From: Charina bottae
Taxonomy: Eukaryota; Chordata; Lepidosauria; Squamata; Charinaidae
Reading direction: 5' to 3'
Length of the DNA: 64,000 nt
Assembly (NCBI GenBank): GCA_023362775.1
Contig: JALMGJ010000004.1
Location: forward strand, 79,660,798-79,724,797
This document shows positions 1 to 9,601 of the stretch, piece after piece (within the stretch, counting starts at the first letter, position 1; each line of letters opens with the position of its first letter). Both the position numbers and the translations under genes were made by a program. The notes below the pieces were generated by a model that saw nothing but the letters and a program-made list of their open reading frames with translations, was not told the DNA's origin and ran no database searches.

Positions 1-790
1 GGTGGCTGACCTTGGGAAATCCTACCAGAGGCTGGAAAGGGCTGGACTAAAAGACAGCACTGAAGCACTGATCATAGCAGCACAAGAACAGGCACTAAGC
101 ACCCGATCCATAGAAGCAGGGGTCTACGACACTAGACAGGACTCAAGGTGCAGACTGTGCAGAGAGGCCTCAGAGACAGTCCAACACATAGTGGCAGGGT
201 GTAAGATGCAGGTAGGAACAGCATACACTGAATGGCACAACCAAGTAGCTGGCATTGTGTACAGGAACATCTGCACAGCGTATGGGCTAGAGCCTCGAAA
301 GTCTAGATGGGAGATTCCACAGAAGGTCGTGGAGAATGACAGGGCTAAGATGCTGTGCAACTTCCAGGTCCAGACAGACAGGCAGATACTGGTCAATCAA
401 CCAGACATTGTTGTAGTAGACAAGGACCAGAAGACAGTGGTGGTGATAGATGTAGCAGTGCCAAGTGACAGCAACCTCAGGAAGAAGGAGTATGAGAAGC
501 TGGAGAAGTACCAGGGTCTGAAGGAAGAACTAGAGAGGATGTGGAAAGTGAAGGCCAAAGTGGTCCCAGTGGTGGTAGGAGCACTCGGGGCTATGACTCC
601 TAAGCTGGGAGTGTGGCTCCAACAGATCCCAGGAACAACATCAGAGCTCTCTGTCCAGAAGAGTGCAGTGCTAGGAACAGCTAAGATACTGTGCAGAACC
701 CTCAAATTCCCAGACCTCTGGTAGAGGACCCGAGGTTGAGGTAGACACATACCACCCATATGGGTGAGAAGGGAGTTTTTTTTCATATTT
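1..790 (+). mobile_element. R4/Dong-type LINE, 3' end (runs off left edge)
   Basis: This is the 3' part of a non-LTR retrotransposon with a restriction-like endonuclease. It holds the end of the single ORF (2-724), a short 3' UTR and a terminal T-rich stretch near 776-783. The same 3' UTR occurs in reverse complement at 13921-13980, which marks the end of the family. The 5' part lies outside the window. Confidence 0.8.
2..724 (+). CDS. R4-type LINE ORF, C-terminal zinc knuckle and restriction-like endonuclease (5' partial)
   Basis: An open frame of 240 codons enters from the left edge, so no start codon can be assigned. Residues 50-67 form a C-x2-C-x8-H-x4-C knuckle (C50, C53, H62, C67). Residues 134-150 carry a PD...(x)ID arrangement, the signature of the PD-(D/E)xK restriction-like endonuclease found C-terminal in R2/R4/Dong/NeSL LINEs. 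A lysine- and glutamate-rich helix follows (about 158-185). In the family this domain nicks the target DNA to prime reverse transcription; the RT domain would lie upstream. The visible frame has no stop or shift, so the copy is fairly young. Assignment to R4/Dong rather than another RLE clade is from family knowledge. Confidence 0.8.
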   Translation: MADLGKSYQRLERAGLKDSTEALIIAAQEQALSTRSIEAGVYDTRQDSRCRLCREASETVQHIVAGCKMQVGTAYTEWHNQVAGIVYRNICTAYGLEPRKSRWEIPQKVVENDRAKMLCNFQVQTDRQILVNQPDIVVVDKDQKTVVVIDVAVPSDSNLRKKEYEKLEKYQGLKEELERMWKVKAKVVPVVVGALGAMTPKLGVWLQQIPGTTSELSVQKSAVLGTAKILCRTLKFPDLW

Positions 791-799
791 ATAGTCAAT

Positions 800-926
800 A
801 TCCAAGAGTCTGTAACATAAACCTTTTCCTTTTAATAAATTTGCCTAATGAGACTGTGAAAAATCTAGTTTTATTGGTTATGAGTAGCTGGTAGGGGATT
901 AACAACTTGCTATTATAATATAAATA
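800..926. other. AT-rich anonymous sequence
   Basis: It is a short AT-rich spacer between the R4 end and the SINE. It includes the left copy of the SINE target-site duplication (911-926). Confidence 0.6.
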
Positions 927-1262
927 TAAAGGGGCATGGTGGCTCAGTGGGTAAGACGCCAGGCTTGTCAATCGGAAGATCGCAAGTTTGGAGGTTCGAA
1001 TCCCTAGCCCCGCGTGATGGAGTGAGCTCCCGCACTACCTCCAGCTCTTGCCAACCTAGCAATTCGAAAGCATGCAAATGCAAGTAGATGAATAGGTACC
1101 ACTTTGGTGGGTAGGTAACAGCGTTCTGTGTGCATCATGCCGGCCACATGACCGCAGAAACGTCTTCGGACAACGCTGGCTCTTCGGCTAACAAACGGAG
1201 ATGAGCACCGGCCCCTAGAATCAGACACTACTGCACAAATGTGCAGGGGAAACCTTTACCTT
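927..1262 (+). mobile_element. Full-length tRNA-derived SINE (Sauria-SINE-like), 16-bp TSD
   Basis: The tRNA-like head starts near 931 (GGGGCATGGTGGCTCAGTGG) and holds an A-box-like segment and the B box GGTTCGAATCC near 993. The body ends in a CCTTTACCTTT tail at 1250-1262. Perfect 16-bp direct repeats flank it (911-926 and 1263-1278, TATTATAATATAAATA). Related copies lie at 29269-29576 and 31799-32056 on the minus strand. SINEs of this type are mobilised by LINE machinery, probably BovB in squamates. Confidence 0.85.
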
Positions 1263-1278
1263 TATTATAATATAAATA

Positions 1279-3385
1279 CCCAAACATCTATCAAAACTCC
1301 ATGAAATTCCATATATGAAAACATTTAATATAAGAAAAAATGCCAAGAAAAAATTCCAAAACAAAATGACAGCCCAAATTTCCTCTAAAGCCCAAATGCC
1401 CTTTAGAACAAAATAGTTTGTAAATCCTTGTGAAAAGCCAGCAAGTTGGGAGCCAAAGAAACCTGAAGGAGTAATGTACTCTATAAGGTTGGGGGACATC
1501 ACTAAGAAGCACAGTCGCTAGGTATAATCCTCTTAAATCATGTGGGCTGGGAATCATACGCAACCTCCAGGGAAGAACATAGGACATATTATTCGAGTTA
1601 CACAGAAATTGAGCCATATTGGGCTTTCGAGATTTAAACCAGCAGTTATAAATTAACCCAGAAACCAGTTCACATCAAATATATTTGATCCTAAGGAAGG
1701 ACACAGTAATCCATGAAAAACCATCTTCTATCACCACACTAGCAAAACCCCAACATTGCTTGAGATTATTCTTTTGTTTTCTGTTGAGGACCCTCCATAC
1801 CTTCAAAATGTTGTAGATATTACTTCATATTGTTCTAGAAGAGTAAAGATTTTATATGTATTCCTTCAAGCTCTTTACAAAAAGAAATATTAAAAGAAAA
1901 CTGGAGAGGAACAGGTGAGTGTGTTGTACTATGGTGGAGAATTGTAGTCTTGTGGCAAACAAAGAATAATTTTACCAAAATTGTCCTAATTTTTCAGAGC
2001 CTTTAAGTAGGATATATAAGGAACTTAAGAGAAAATATGCTTGTATCTTGTTTCTATAGTCAGAACTAATTGGGAAATGCTTATTTTCTTCCTCTTATTT
2101 AGTGGATGACTGTTTTTGCCACTAATTTCCAAAATAGATTTGTGGAATACTTCCCAAATGCAAGCTCACCAGCAGTTTATCTCTTGCTGGTACTGGAACA
2201 GCAAGGAATCACCTTCCCAATAAGTATGAAATCTGCCAGCATGTGCTGTTCCTTGGTTTTATTAGACTGTTTATTTTGGTTCTTTGGGTTTTTGATTTTC
2301 CTGCTGTTTCATCTTGTTCCATTTTAATAATTATTACTTTTTCTGCTTATTGTATTTGTAAGCTGCTTTGAGTGATTCCTTCCCTTGGAGGAGAAAAAAA
2401 ACTGGAATTATTTTTCTTAAATAAGTACTTATGTTGAGCAGTATTCATAAGCTTCAGGCAGCCTGGAAATATAGCAGTGGGGAAAGAAGGGAAAGAGTAC
2501 TGACAATTTGCAATGCAATGTTCTGTATTCAGGCTGAGTCTTGCTCCGAAAGAGAAAGGACACTCCTTCATACTGAAATAATATTGCAGGATACTGGTAT
2601 TCTAGGAGAATAATTCTCATCCTTTCATTTTTTAATTTCCACCAGTCGTTCTATTAAACAAATTCAGTCCCATCAAGATAAAACAAAGGCCTATTTTTCC
2701 TAAGTACAACTTTTAATTTTATGTGCATTCTGCTGTAATATTTATCAGTTATGGTAATTTTCAAATCCAGTAAGTATTATAATAATACTTTTAAGAATAC
2801 AGTAAGTGTAAACCATAAGATAAGAAATAATTTCATTACTGGAAAGATGTGAAAATAATTTAGCATTATTACTGAAAGCCAGTGGTTCCTTTTCTTTGTC
2901 AAGCACCTCAGTCAAAATAAGATCAGATCACTATTTACACTGAAGTAACATAATGTGAAGTTTTTGTCACAATTAAAAAATAAAATATCTCCCTGCACTG
3001 GAGTAATATAGGATAATTATATGAAATTTGTACTGAGTTACAGTGATAAACACCCATCTTTGAATTGACAAAAACTCTACCAACATAAAATTTGCTGATC
3101 CTTTTGCCAGTCCCTATTGTGCGTCTATGCCTTTTATTTCCAGTCACTGCCAGTAACTTGACTTCCTCCCAAGTTAATGGGTGACAAAGGCTAACAGATT
3201 GTATGCACTTACAGTAGATGGTGCTAGAATTTGGAGGAAAATACTACTGTAACACTAGTACAGTTAAGTATGATTAAAGCTTGTTTCTCATATCTCAAAA
3301 AATTATCTTACTCAAAGGGATGAGATGAAGGTGTTATAAGTATATTGGAGTTTCACACCAGGGTACAGCATGTTGGTGAGAATAC
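1279..3385. other. Anonymous AT-rich sequence, no gene seen
   Basis: Reading both strands I see no motif-bearing ORF, no RNA gene and no repeat I can name. The short open frames here (for example 2106-2327) lack recognisable domains and are chance length for AT-rich DNA. Confidence 0.5.
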
Positions 3386-3389
3386 ATTG

Positions 3390-4580
3390 GTTGTGCTTAT
3401 GGATTGGCAAGTGCAAACCAGTTTTTGATCCATCAATCATGCTTCTGTAGACCAACACTTCAGGGATTCTCCTCCTTCCTAAGTGGCAAGTTCCAATTGA
3501 TGTTGGTGGGGGAAAAGAGATCTGCCTGGAGGTTCCAACTTTGTGGAGTGCCTTGGGGTTCTCTACTCTCCTCACTCTTTTTCAACAACTGCATGAAACC
3601 ACTGTAGGTCGTTTCTTGGTACAGTGTTGGGTATCATCAGTATCAGCTACATATCTCAGGCCTGGGCCAAACTAGCACTGCAGCAGAAATTATGGCACCA
3701 TGCTTAGAAGTTGTCAGGGTCTGCATGGGAAGGAACAGACTCAGACTGAATCCCTTCAAGTCAGGGTAGTGCCATCATTGATTCTGAACAGAGCTGTACT
3801 CCCCCATTCAGGGGTGGTATGCAATTTGGGAGTCCTTTTGGACTTACAACTCCTGCTCAATGAGAAGGTGGCAGCTGTGTCCAGGAAGACATATGCACAG
3901 TTACACCTTCTACACCCACTTTGATCATTCCCAGATTAGGAAAGCTTACTTACAGTCACTACTGCCTCCTGTTTGGATTACTGTAATGCAGTCTATATAA
4001 GGCTGCTCTTTAAAAACATTTGGAAGTTACAGCTGCTACACCTGGTAGCCTAGGCAGTGATGGGCATATCCTGATACACCTGGGTGACCTACTACTTCAA
4101 GAGCTGCACTGATTGGCAATCAGCTTCCAGATGTGTTTTAAGGTGCTGGGTTGTCACCTCTAAGGCCCTATATGGATTTGGATTGGGTTATCTTTTGATC
4201 AACTGAATGATTATTTCCTCCATGTCATCTGATATGGCCTTAGAAGTCAGCATTTTCAGTTATTGCTCCCATACTCTGGAATTCCCTCCCAATGGAGAAC
4301 AGGTCTGCTTCTTCCTTTCTGGGTTTCAGGAGAACATTTAAGATCTCCTCTAATGTAAGAGAAGAACATGCTGTGATTGAAGACTAGAATTTAGCAAACA
4401 CATGATTGTGATGTTTTCTTTTTGGATAATTTTTATTTTTTTTAATCTAGTATTTGGTCTACTATGGATAGGTTTATTTATTGTTTTTGAGGATGTTCCT
4501 TTTTTACTTTATGTTGTTTTTGATTCTTAGTCTCCCATAACCTTTGGGAAATAAATATAAATAAATAAGCAAGTAAGTAA
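3390..4580 (+). mobile_element. Old, decayed CR1/L2-superfamily LINE (RT to 3' end)
   Basis: This is a degenerate copy of the same family as the intact element at 9602-12232. Residual RT motif B is readable at 3535-3605 (CGVPWGSLLS...FNNCMKPL), a YADD-region remnant lies near 3633-3655, and matches to the downstream RT region run through 3830-4340. The 3' tail is AAATA-rich and ends near 4580. Many stops and shifts mean no protein is made. Divergence is much higher than for the copies at 9.8 and 27 kb, so this is an older insertion or subfamily. Confidence 0.75.
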
Positions 4581-4617
4581 AGGTAATATTAAAATAAGTT
4601 GTTGCTAGGACATATTG

Positions 4618-5508
4618 TCAGGCTCAGCCCAAGAACGACATAGAAGCAATCCAGCCAAAGTTCAGTTCTTTATTTGCTTACACCATATAGACAGAATCTT
4701 GCCAGAGTCAACCTGCATTACTCTAACCTAATGGATATACCCTGGGAGATTCTAGGGAGTGGCTATCCTAAATCTCCTCTTCTTCTTCCCATGACCCAAC
4801 TCTGGACTGTGTTGTCTCTTGTCTTGCCCCACTCCTTGGAATGTTCTCCCTCCTTCCTTAGATCCTGCTGTTTTACTGTAGTCCATCATATCACCTCTCC
4901 CTTCAGAGACACATTCCATCACACATACTGTATTTATGATTTGGTTAGGTACAAGTGGGAAATGACCTTCTTCTCAATCAAAAGAAAATCTCTGTATACC
5001 TTAATGACTAAGCCACCCGTGTGGCGCAGAGTGGTAGGTGGCAGTACTGCAACCGAAACTCTCCCCACAACCTGAGTTCGATCCCAGTGGAAGTTGGTTT
5101 CTCAGGTAGCTGGCTCGGGTTGACTCAGCCTTCCATCCTTCCGAGGTCGGTAAAATGAGTACCCAGCTAAGCTGGGGAAAAGGTAATCACGACTGGGGAA
5201 GGGAATGGCAAACCAACCCGCTATAAGTCTGCCTAGAAAATGTTAGCAAAAGTGGCGTCCCTCCAAAGGGTCAGTAATGACTCGGTGCTTGCACAGAGGA
5301 CCTTTCACTTCACCTTAATGACTACATACCTCTGTACTGTACCTCATGGCCAGAAGCATCTTTATATACATGCTCACTGGCCACTTCTAAATCATAGCTT
5401 GTTTAAAACATGTATGAGTACACTCCAAAAGGAGTACAAAGGACAAGCCATCTTCCCCAGCACTATAACAGGAAAGGCCCAGCCCACAATGCTGCTATAC
5501 TACAATCA
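4618..5508 (-). mobile_element. Candidate solo LTR (minus), interrupted by a SINE
   Basis: On the minus strand the segment would start TGTAGTATAG near 5508 and end ...GAGCCTGACA at 4618. An AATAAA signal near 4672 lies about 50 bp before the end, as in the 3' part of many LTRs. The SINE at 5011-5311 splits it. I found no clear short TSD and no internal coding region, so it could be another kind of repeat. Confidence 0.35.
5011..5311 (+). mobile_element. Full-length tRNA-derived SINE (Sauria-SINE type), 13-bp TSD
   Basis: The tRNA-like head (CCCGTGTGGCGCAGAGTGG near 5015) carries a B-box-like GAGTTCGATCC near 5071. The body has the 'gaggtcggtaaaatgagtacccagc' block around 5143-5167, and a degraded ACCTTT-type tail ends it. 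Perfect 13-bp direct repeats ACCTTAATGACTA flank it (4998-5010, 5312-5324). It inserted into the candidate LTR, so it is younger. Confidence 0.85.
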
Positions 5509-5847
5509 ATAAATCAGTCTACTTCAGCATACTCAAATGATCATTGGTTTCTCTGCCCTTTTCCTCTATTCTTTCTTTCCCTTGTCTTCAGTGCTCTAAG
5601 GTTTTTATAAGGAAGTAAACTTTTATATGTTGCACAAAGTGCTAGTGCAATATTCTGAATACATCAGACTGTTCACAAAACAACCGAAGGAATCCCTCTT
5701 AAAGGTCTCCCAACAAATGTATTTATTTATGTATTTTCTCAAAAAAATGTCATCCATCCACACCAGCATAAAATGTCTGTTTTGGCAAACAAAACACAGA
5801 ACAAAACAAAACAAAGCAAAACAATGACGTGTCTTGTTTTCATACAT
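5509..5847. other. Anonymous sequence
   Basis: I see no gene or recognisable repeat here. The AAAACA-rich stretch near 5793-5823 is low complexity. Confidence 0.5.
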
Positions 5848-6085
5848 GTTGGCTATTTTTTTTTTATCTGTTCAATCGTGTCCAATTCTTGGAGACTGCC
5901 TGGACAAGGCCCTGCAGTTTTCTTGGCAAGGTTTTTCAGAAGTGGTTTGCCCTTGCCTCCTTCCTTGGGCTGAAAGAAAGTGACTGGCCCAAGGTTACCC
6001 AGCTGGCTTTGGGCCTATGGTGGGACTAGAACTCACAGTCTCCTTGTTTCTCACCTGATGCCTTAACCACTACACCAAACTGTAG
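5848..6085 (-). mobile_element. tRNA-derived, MIR-like-core SINE with a BovB/RTE-like tail
   Basis: Read on the minus strand it has a tRNA-like head with GTGGTTAAGGCAT and GAGTTCTAGTCCC (A- and B-box-like), then a CORE/MIR-like block (GTAACCTTGGGCCAGTCACT), then a 3' part ending in GGACACGATTGAACAG, which resembles the BovB 3' terminus. Sequence divergence and a missing clear TSD suggest moderate age. Confidence 0.75.
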
Positions 6086-6089
6086 GGTG

Positions 6090-8035
6090 GAATAAATAAA
6101 TTTTAGTAATCTCTCAAACTGTAGTACTTTGGGCACTTTTCCAGCAATATAAAGGGTTGTGAAGGACATACGATTTTTTTTAGAAGCTTAAAAGATATAA
6201 TTGCTTGTATTTAAGACATCATATGTTTACTTAAAGAACTTGTATGCCACTTGTATCATGAAAGTTTTTGGCAAGGAAAACATGTAAACAGAGTGCATGC
6301 AAGTAAAAAAAATTAACAGGTGAGTAAGGTATGGGTGTCTTAAGACTAAACTTCAGTGCTGTCCTGTGTGAGGGATCCACCCATCCTCCTCACATACACA
6401 CGTATATTGTTTTATTTTTTTTTCAGATGTATATTCTAAAGACCAAATTTTTACCAGAGCTGCCTACCTTCACTGACCTTGCAGGCTTGGCATTATAGAT
6501 AACATTGGTACCTGTAGTTTTCTCAACTTATTGAAAACGTTTCACAGTGGACAGAAGGTTGCTAATTTTAACTCATGAATCATTGGAAAATCGTCTGATA
6601 AAGGTGATGACAGGCTGTACTGACCTCAAGTATAGATTTAAAATAGTCTCCGTTTTCTTTCAACAGTAGCTTCAGAATTTAAACAGTATGGCATTATATG
6701 CCCCAGAAAATTCCCCTCATGCTATAACAGAGAATATAATAAGGAATATTCTCCAGGTGAAAATGCCTGGAGAACAGAGTGTGTGGATAGATGCAAACAA
6801 AGTGAGGAAACTCATCTTCATGTCTACCACATATAATGGTTATCATTAACATATTTATGAATAGTGAACTCCCATTATAGTTAAAAAGAGTCTATTAAGG
6901 TTAGATAGATAGTATAATGTTTCCATTCCATGGAATCTGCAGATGACAAGCCTTGAGACTACAATCTTAGGCACATATAAGGGCTTAAATTCTAAGTTGA
7001 AATAAACTTGCAGTTGCTTCAGAATTACTATAATAGGCAAGCTGCTTTATCCATTAAATTTCCTAAGTAATTGGCTATCTTAAACTTTTTAGCATAACTT
7101 GTTTGCTCTTTTCCACTTATTCACTTCTTCTCCACTGATTCATATATCTGTATAGGATTGTTGTCTTGATTCCTAGTTTATTGTCTATTCTTTATTCCAA
7201 TGCCTTAACTATTTTTTATCTGGAGGCAGAATTTTTGGTATGGTATTTTATAGGCTCAACAGCCAGATCTCTTTTGTCCATTATCTCATCTTCTAGTAGA
7301 CTTCAGTAGGTTCCCTTTTTGTATTTTGCTTGCTTAACAGTTTATTAAAACAGACTTATGAGAAGTCAATGTATCTTGGGAAGAAAAGATTATAATCTGA
7401 AAAACTTCCTTAGGATGGAAAATGAATGTGAGAAGGTAACTTTGAAACAGTTGTAAAGTATTGTCAGTGCTAGAGAATAAGCAAAGTTCCTTAATTAGTA
7501 CTACAGGTAGAACAAAGACATGAAAATGTGCTATTAAATGTTTGAAGATATCAGATGTTACAAATGATGAAATACTTAATATGCATATTGAACTGCTTGG
7601 GAAAGATAATGCAAATATTTCAGTTTCCTACTTCAGTTTTTACTTTTTACTAATTTTTAAAATTGCAGTTATGGTGGCTGTTAAATACCATAAATTTTAC
7701 TCTCTTAACACTTCAAAGCATTATCTGAGAGTACTTAACTGAGCAAAAGTTTATCTGCAGTGCTTAATCTTGAAAAAAAATGAGACACCAAGTGTTAGTA
7801 ATGAAAAGCTTTCTGTTTTTTCATTGTTATGACTCAGAGTTTTTTAACCATAGGTTCATTATAAAATGCTATTTTATGGCAACTCATCCAATATTAGCAA
7901 CAAAACAGGTACATTGGATGGTCTGCTAAGTGAGCATGAAACAATATAGCTCTCCAATGCCCCAGAGTAGAGGGTTTGTCAATGTACTATCCATTGCTTT
8001 AACAGTCCTGCTATGGACAAGTAACAAGAAATATA
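6090..8035. other. Anonymous AT-rich sequence
   Basis: No gene, RNA or classifiable repeat is seen on either strand. Short open frames such as 7542-7742 have no supporting motif. Confidence 0.5.
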
Positions 8036-8037
8036 GG

Positions 8038-8185
8038 CCTGTTGTTCTTGTTGTTCAGTCGTTTAGTCGTGTCCGACTCTTCATGACCTCATGGACCATA
8101 GCACGCCAAGCCTTCCTGTCTTCCACTGTCTCCCGGAGTTGACTCAAATTCATGTTCATTATATCAGTGATGCTATCTAACCCTA
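8038..8185 (-). mobile_element. BovB (RTE) LINE 3' end, 5'-truncated
   Basis: The minus strand matches the last coding part and 3' terminus of the BovB copies at 21803 and 47545, including GGACACGACTAAACGACTG and a tail of AAC-type triplets. Only about 150 bp remain, so this is a strongly truncated insertion with no coding capacity. Confidence 0.85.
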
Positions 8186-8214
8186 ATTAAATTTGTCTAA
8201 ATGAATTTGATGAA

Positions 8215-8517
8215 GGCTTTTAAAATTGGAAGGAAAAAAAAGACCCATGTAACATATAAAAAATACTATTAGATGCATTTTCAAAATGCAAAGAGGGAAC
8301 CTAGTAGCTTTCACAGGCTTTTAAAATTGGAAGGAAAAAAAAGACCCATGTAACATATAAAAAATACTATTAGATGCATTTTCAAAATGCAAAGAGGGAA
8401 CCTAGTAGCTTTCACAGGCTTTTAAAATTGGAAGGAAAAAAAAGACCCATGTAACATATAAAAAATACTATTAGATGCATTTTCAAAATGCAAAGAGGGA
8501 ATCGAGTAGCTTTCAAT
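8215..8517. repeat. Tandem array, three 101-bp units
   Basis: Units start at 8215, 8316 and 8417. Units 1 and 2 appear identical apart from the very edges. Unit 3 differs near its end (GGAATCGAG instead of GGAACCTAG). Each unit contains the perfect palindrome TGCATTTTCAAAATGCA. The homogeneity implies a very recent local amplification or an assembly duplication. Confidence 0.95.
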
Positions 8518-9595
8518 TTTCAGATATTTCAACTCTATGCACAACAAAGTACAAATTTTAAGGCAATATTATGAATGACTTTAAATATTCTTAGACTATA
8601 TTGGGAGGATGGAGATATAACAGGCTAGGTGTTAAAGATATACTAGATGATCTAGCCACAAGTTCTTGGAGTTGGTGAATAGACAAGGTACTGATTGTGT
8701 TCACATACATCATCAAGCCAAATTCTGATTTGGATGGTTTTGTTTTATCATATTGTACAAGTCAACAACTTGTGTGTATAAAACACAGTTTAGCATTAAC
8801 CTAAATAATGGCAATTTCTTCAATAATATATTGTTAAATCATATTTTAAAGCAAAGGGCAAATCTAGCTCCTGGAAGCATATGGGATATTTTGATGATAC
8901 ATGGTACTATAAACCATGGTTGGAGAAATGGGAATAAACAAGTGCGCAGGTATTATCTTATTTCCTTTGCCACCCATCCATCTATCTAATCTTTCTGGTT
9001 TAATAAAATTAAAACTTCCTATTAAAAGGCTTTGTACCATGTATTCCAACCTCACTGTGTAATTAATATTGCACAAGGCAAGCAGAATTCTGAGAATTAT
9101 TTTGGATATGAGTAGTTTAGATACAGCAAATTATTATCAATTTATTGATTTTATTCTTAAAGATTTATTCAAACTCTGTGTTTTATTAAGCTTCATGTTT
9201 GATTGCCAGATTAGATTCTGAATCCCTCACTATATAAACTTGTACAAAATGTGAACAAGAGTCTAATTCTTGCTGCTTGTTGGTAATGCCTAGCTTTGAA
9301 TTTAAGCTTTATAATTGGTTGATATAGCTATTATTTACATAAATTGAAAGAATTTGCTGTGCATAAGGTCTCAGCAAGCAATTTAGGTATGTATAAAGAG
9401 TGTTAACATCTTGGCCTCTAATGGTCATATTACTGTACCCTCCAATGCAGAACAGCTGCGCTTGGCAAGGACTTTATAGGAGAACAGATGCTGGGGTAGA
9501 ATCAGTGCTGAGTGAGAAGTCAAGAAATCTTGCCTAATTCTTTCAAAATTTGGAGCTCAGCTGATTCTGGCAATTTATGATTGAATGAAGTTATT
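8518..9595. other. Anonymous AT-rich sequence with one copy of a diverged dispersed repeat
   Basis: No gene is seen. The part at about 9190-9410 resembles 12640-12840 in the same orientation (shared TGATTGCC, TCTAATTCTTGCTG-like and GAATTTAAG blocks). Confidence 0.45.
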
Positions 9596-9601
9596 TATTT
9601 A

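Noticed and set aside
931..1003. tRNA gene candidate
   Set aside because: The A/B boxes belong to a SINE head: the sequence continues into a SINE body with an ACCTTT tail and a 16-bp TSD, and there is no proper acceptor stem.
3404..3924. Short plus-strand frames as possible genes
   Set aside because: They are fragments of a decayed CR1 RT, not independent genes.
4674..5075. 133-codon plus-strand frame
   Set aside because: It spans the LTR-like segment and the SINE junction and has no domain. It is chance reading-through.
8215..8517. CRISPR-like repeat array
   Set aside because: Whole 101-bp units are tandem without spacers, and the context is a vertebrate genome.
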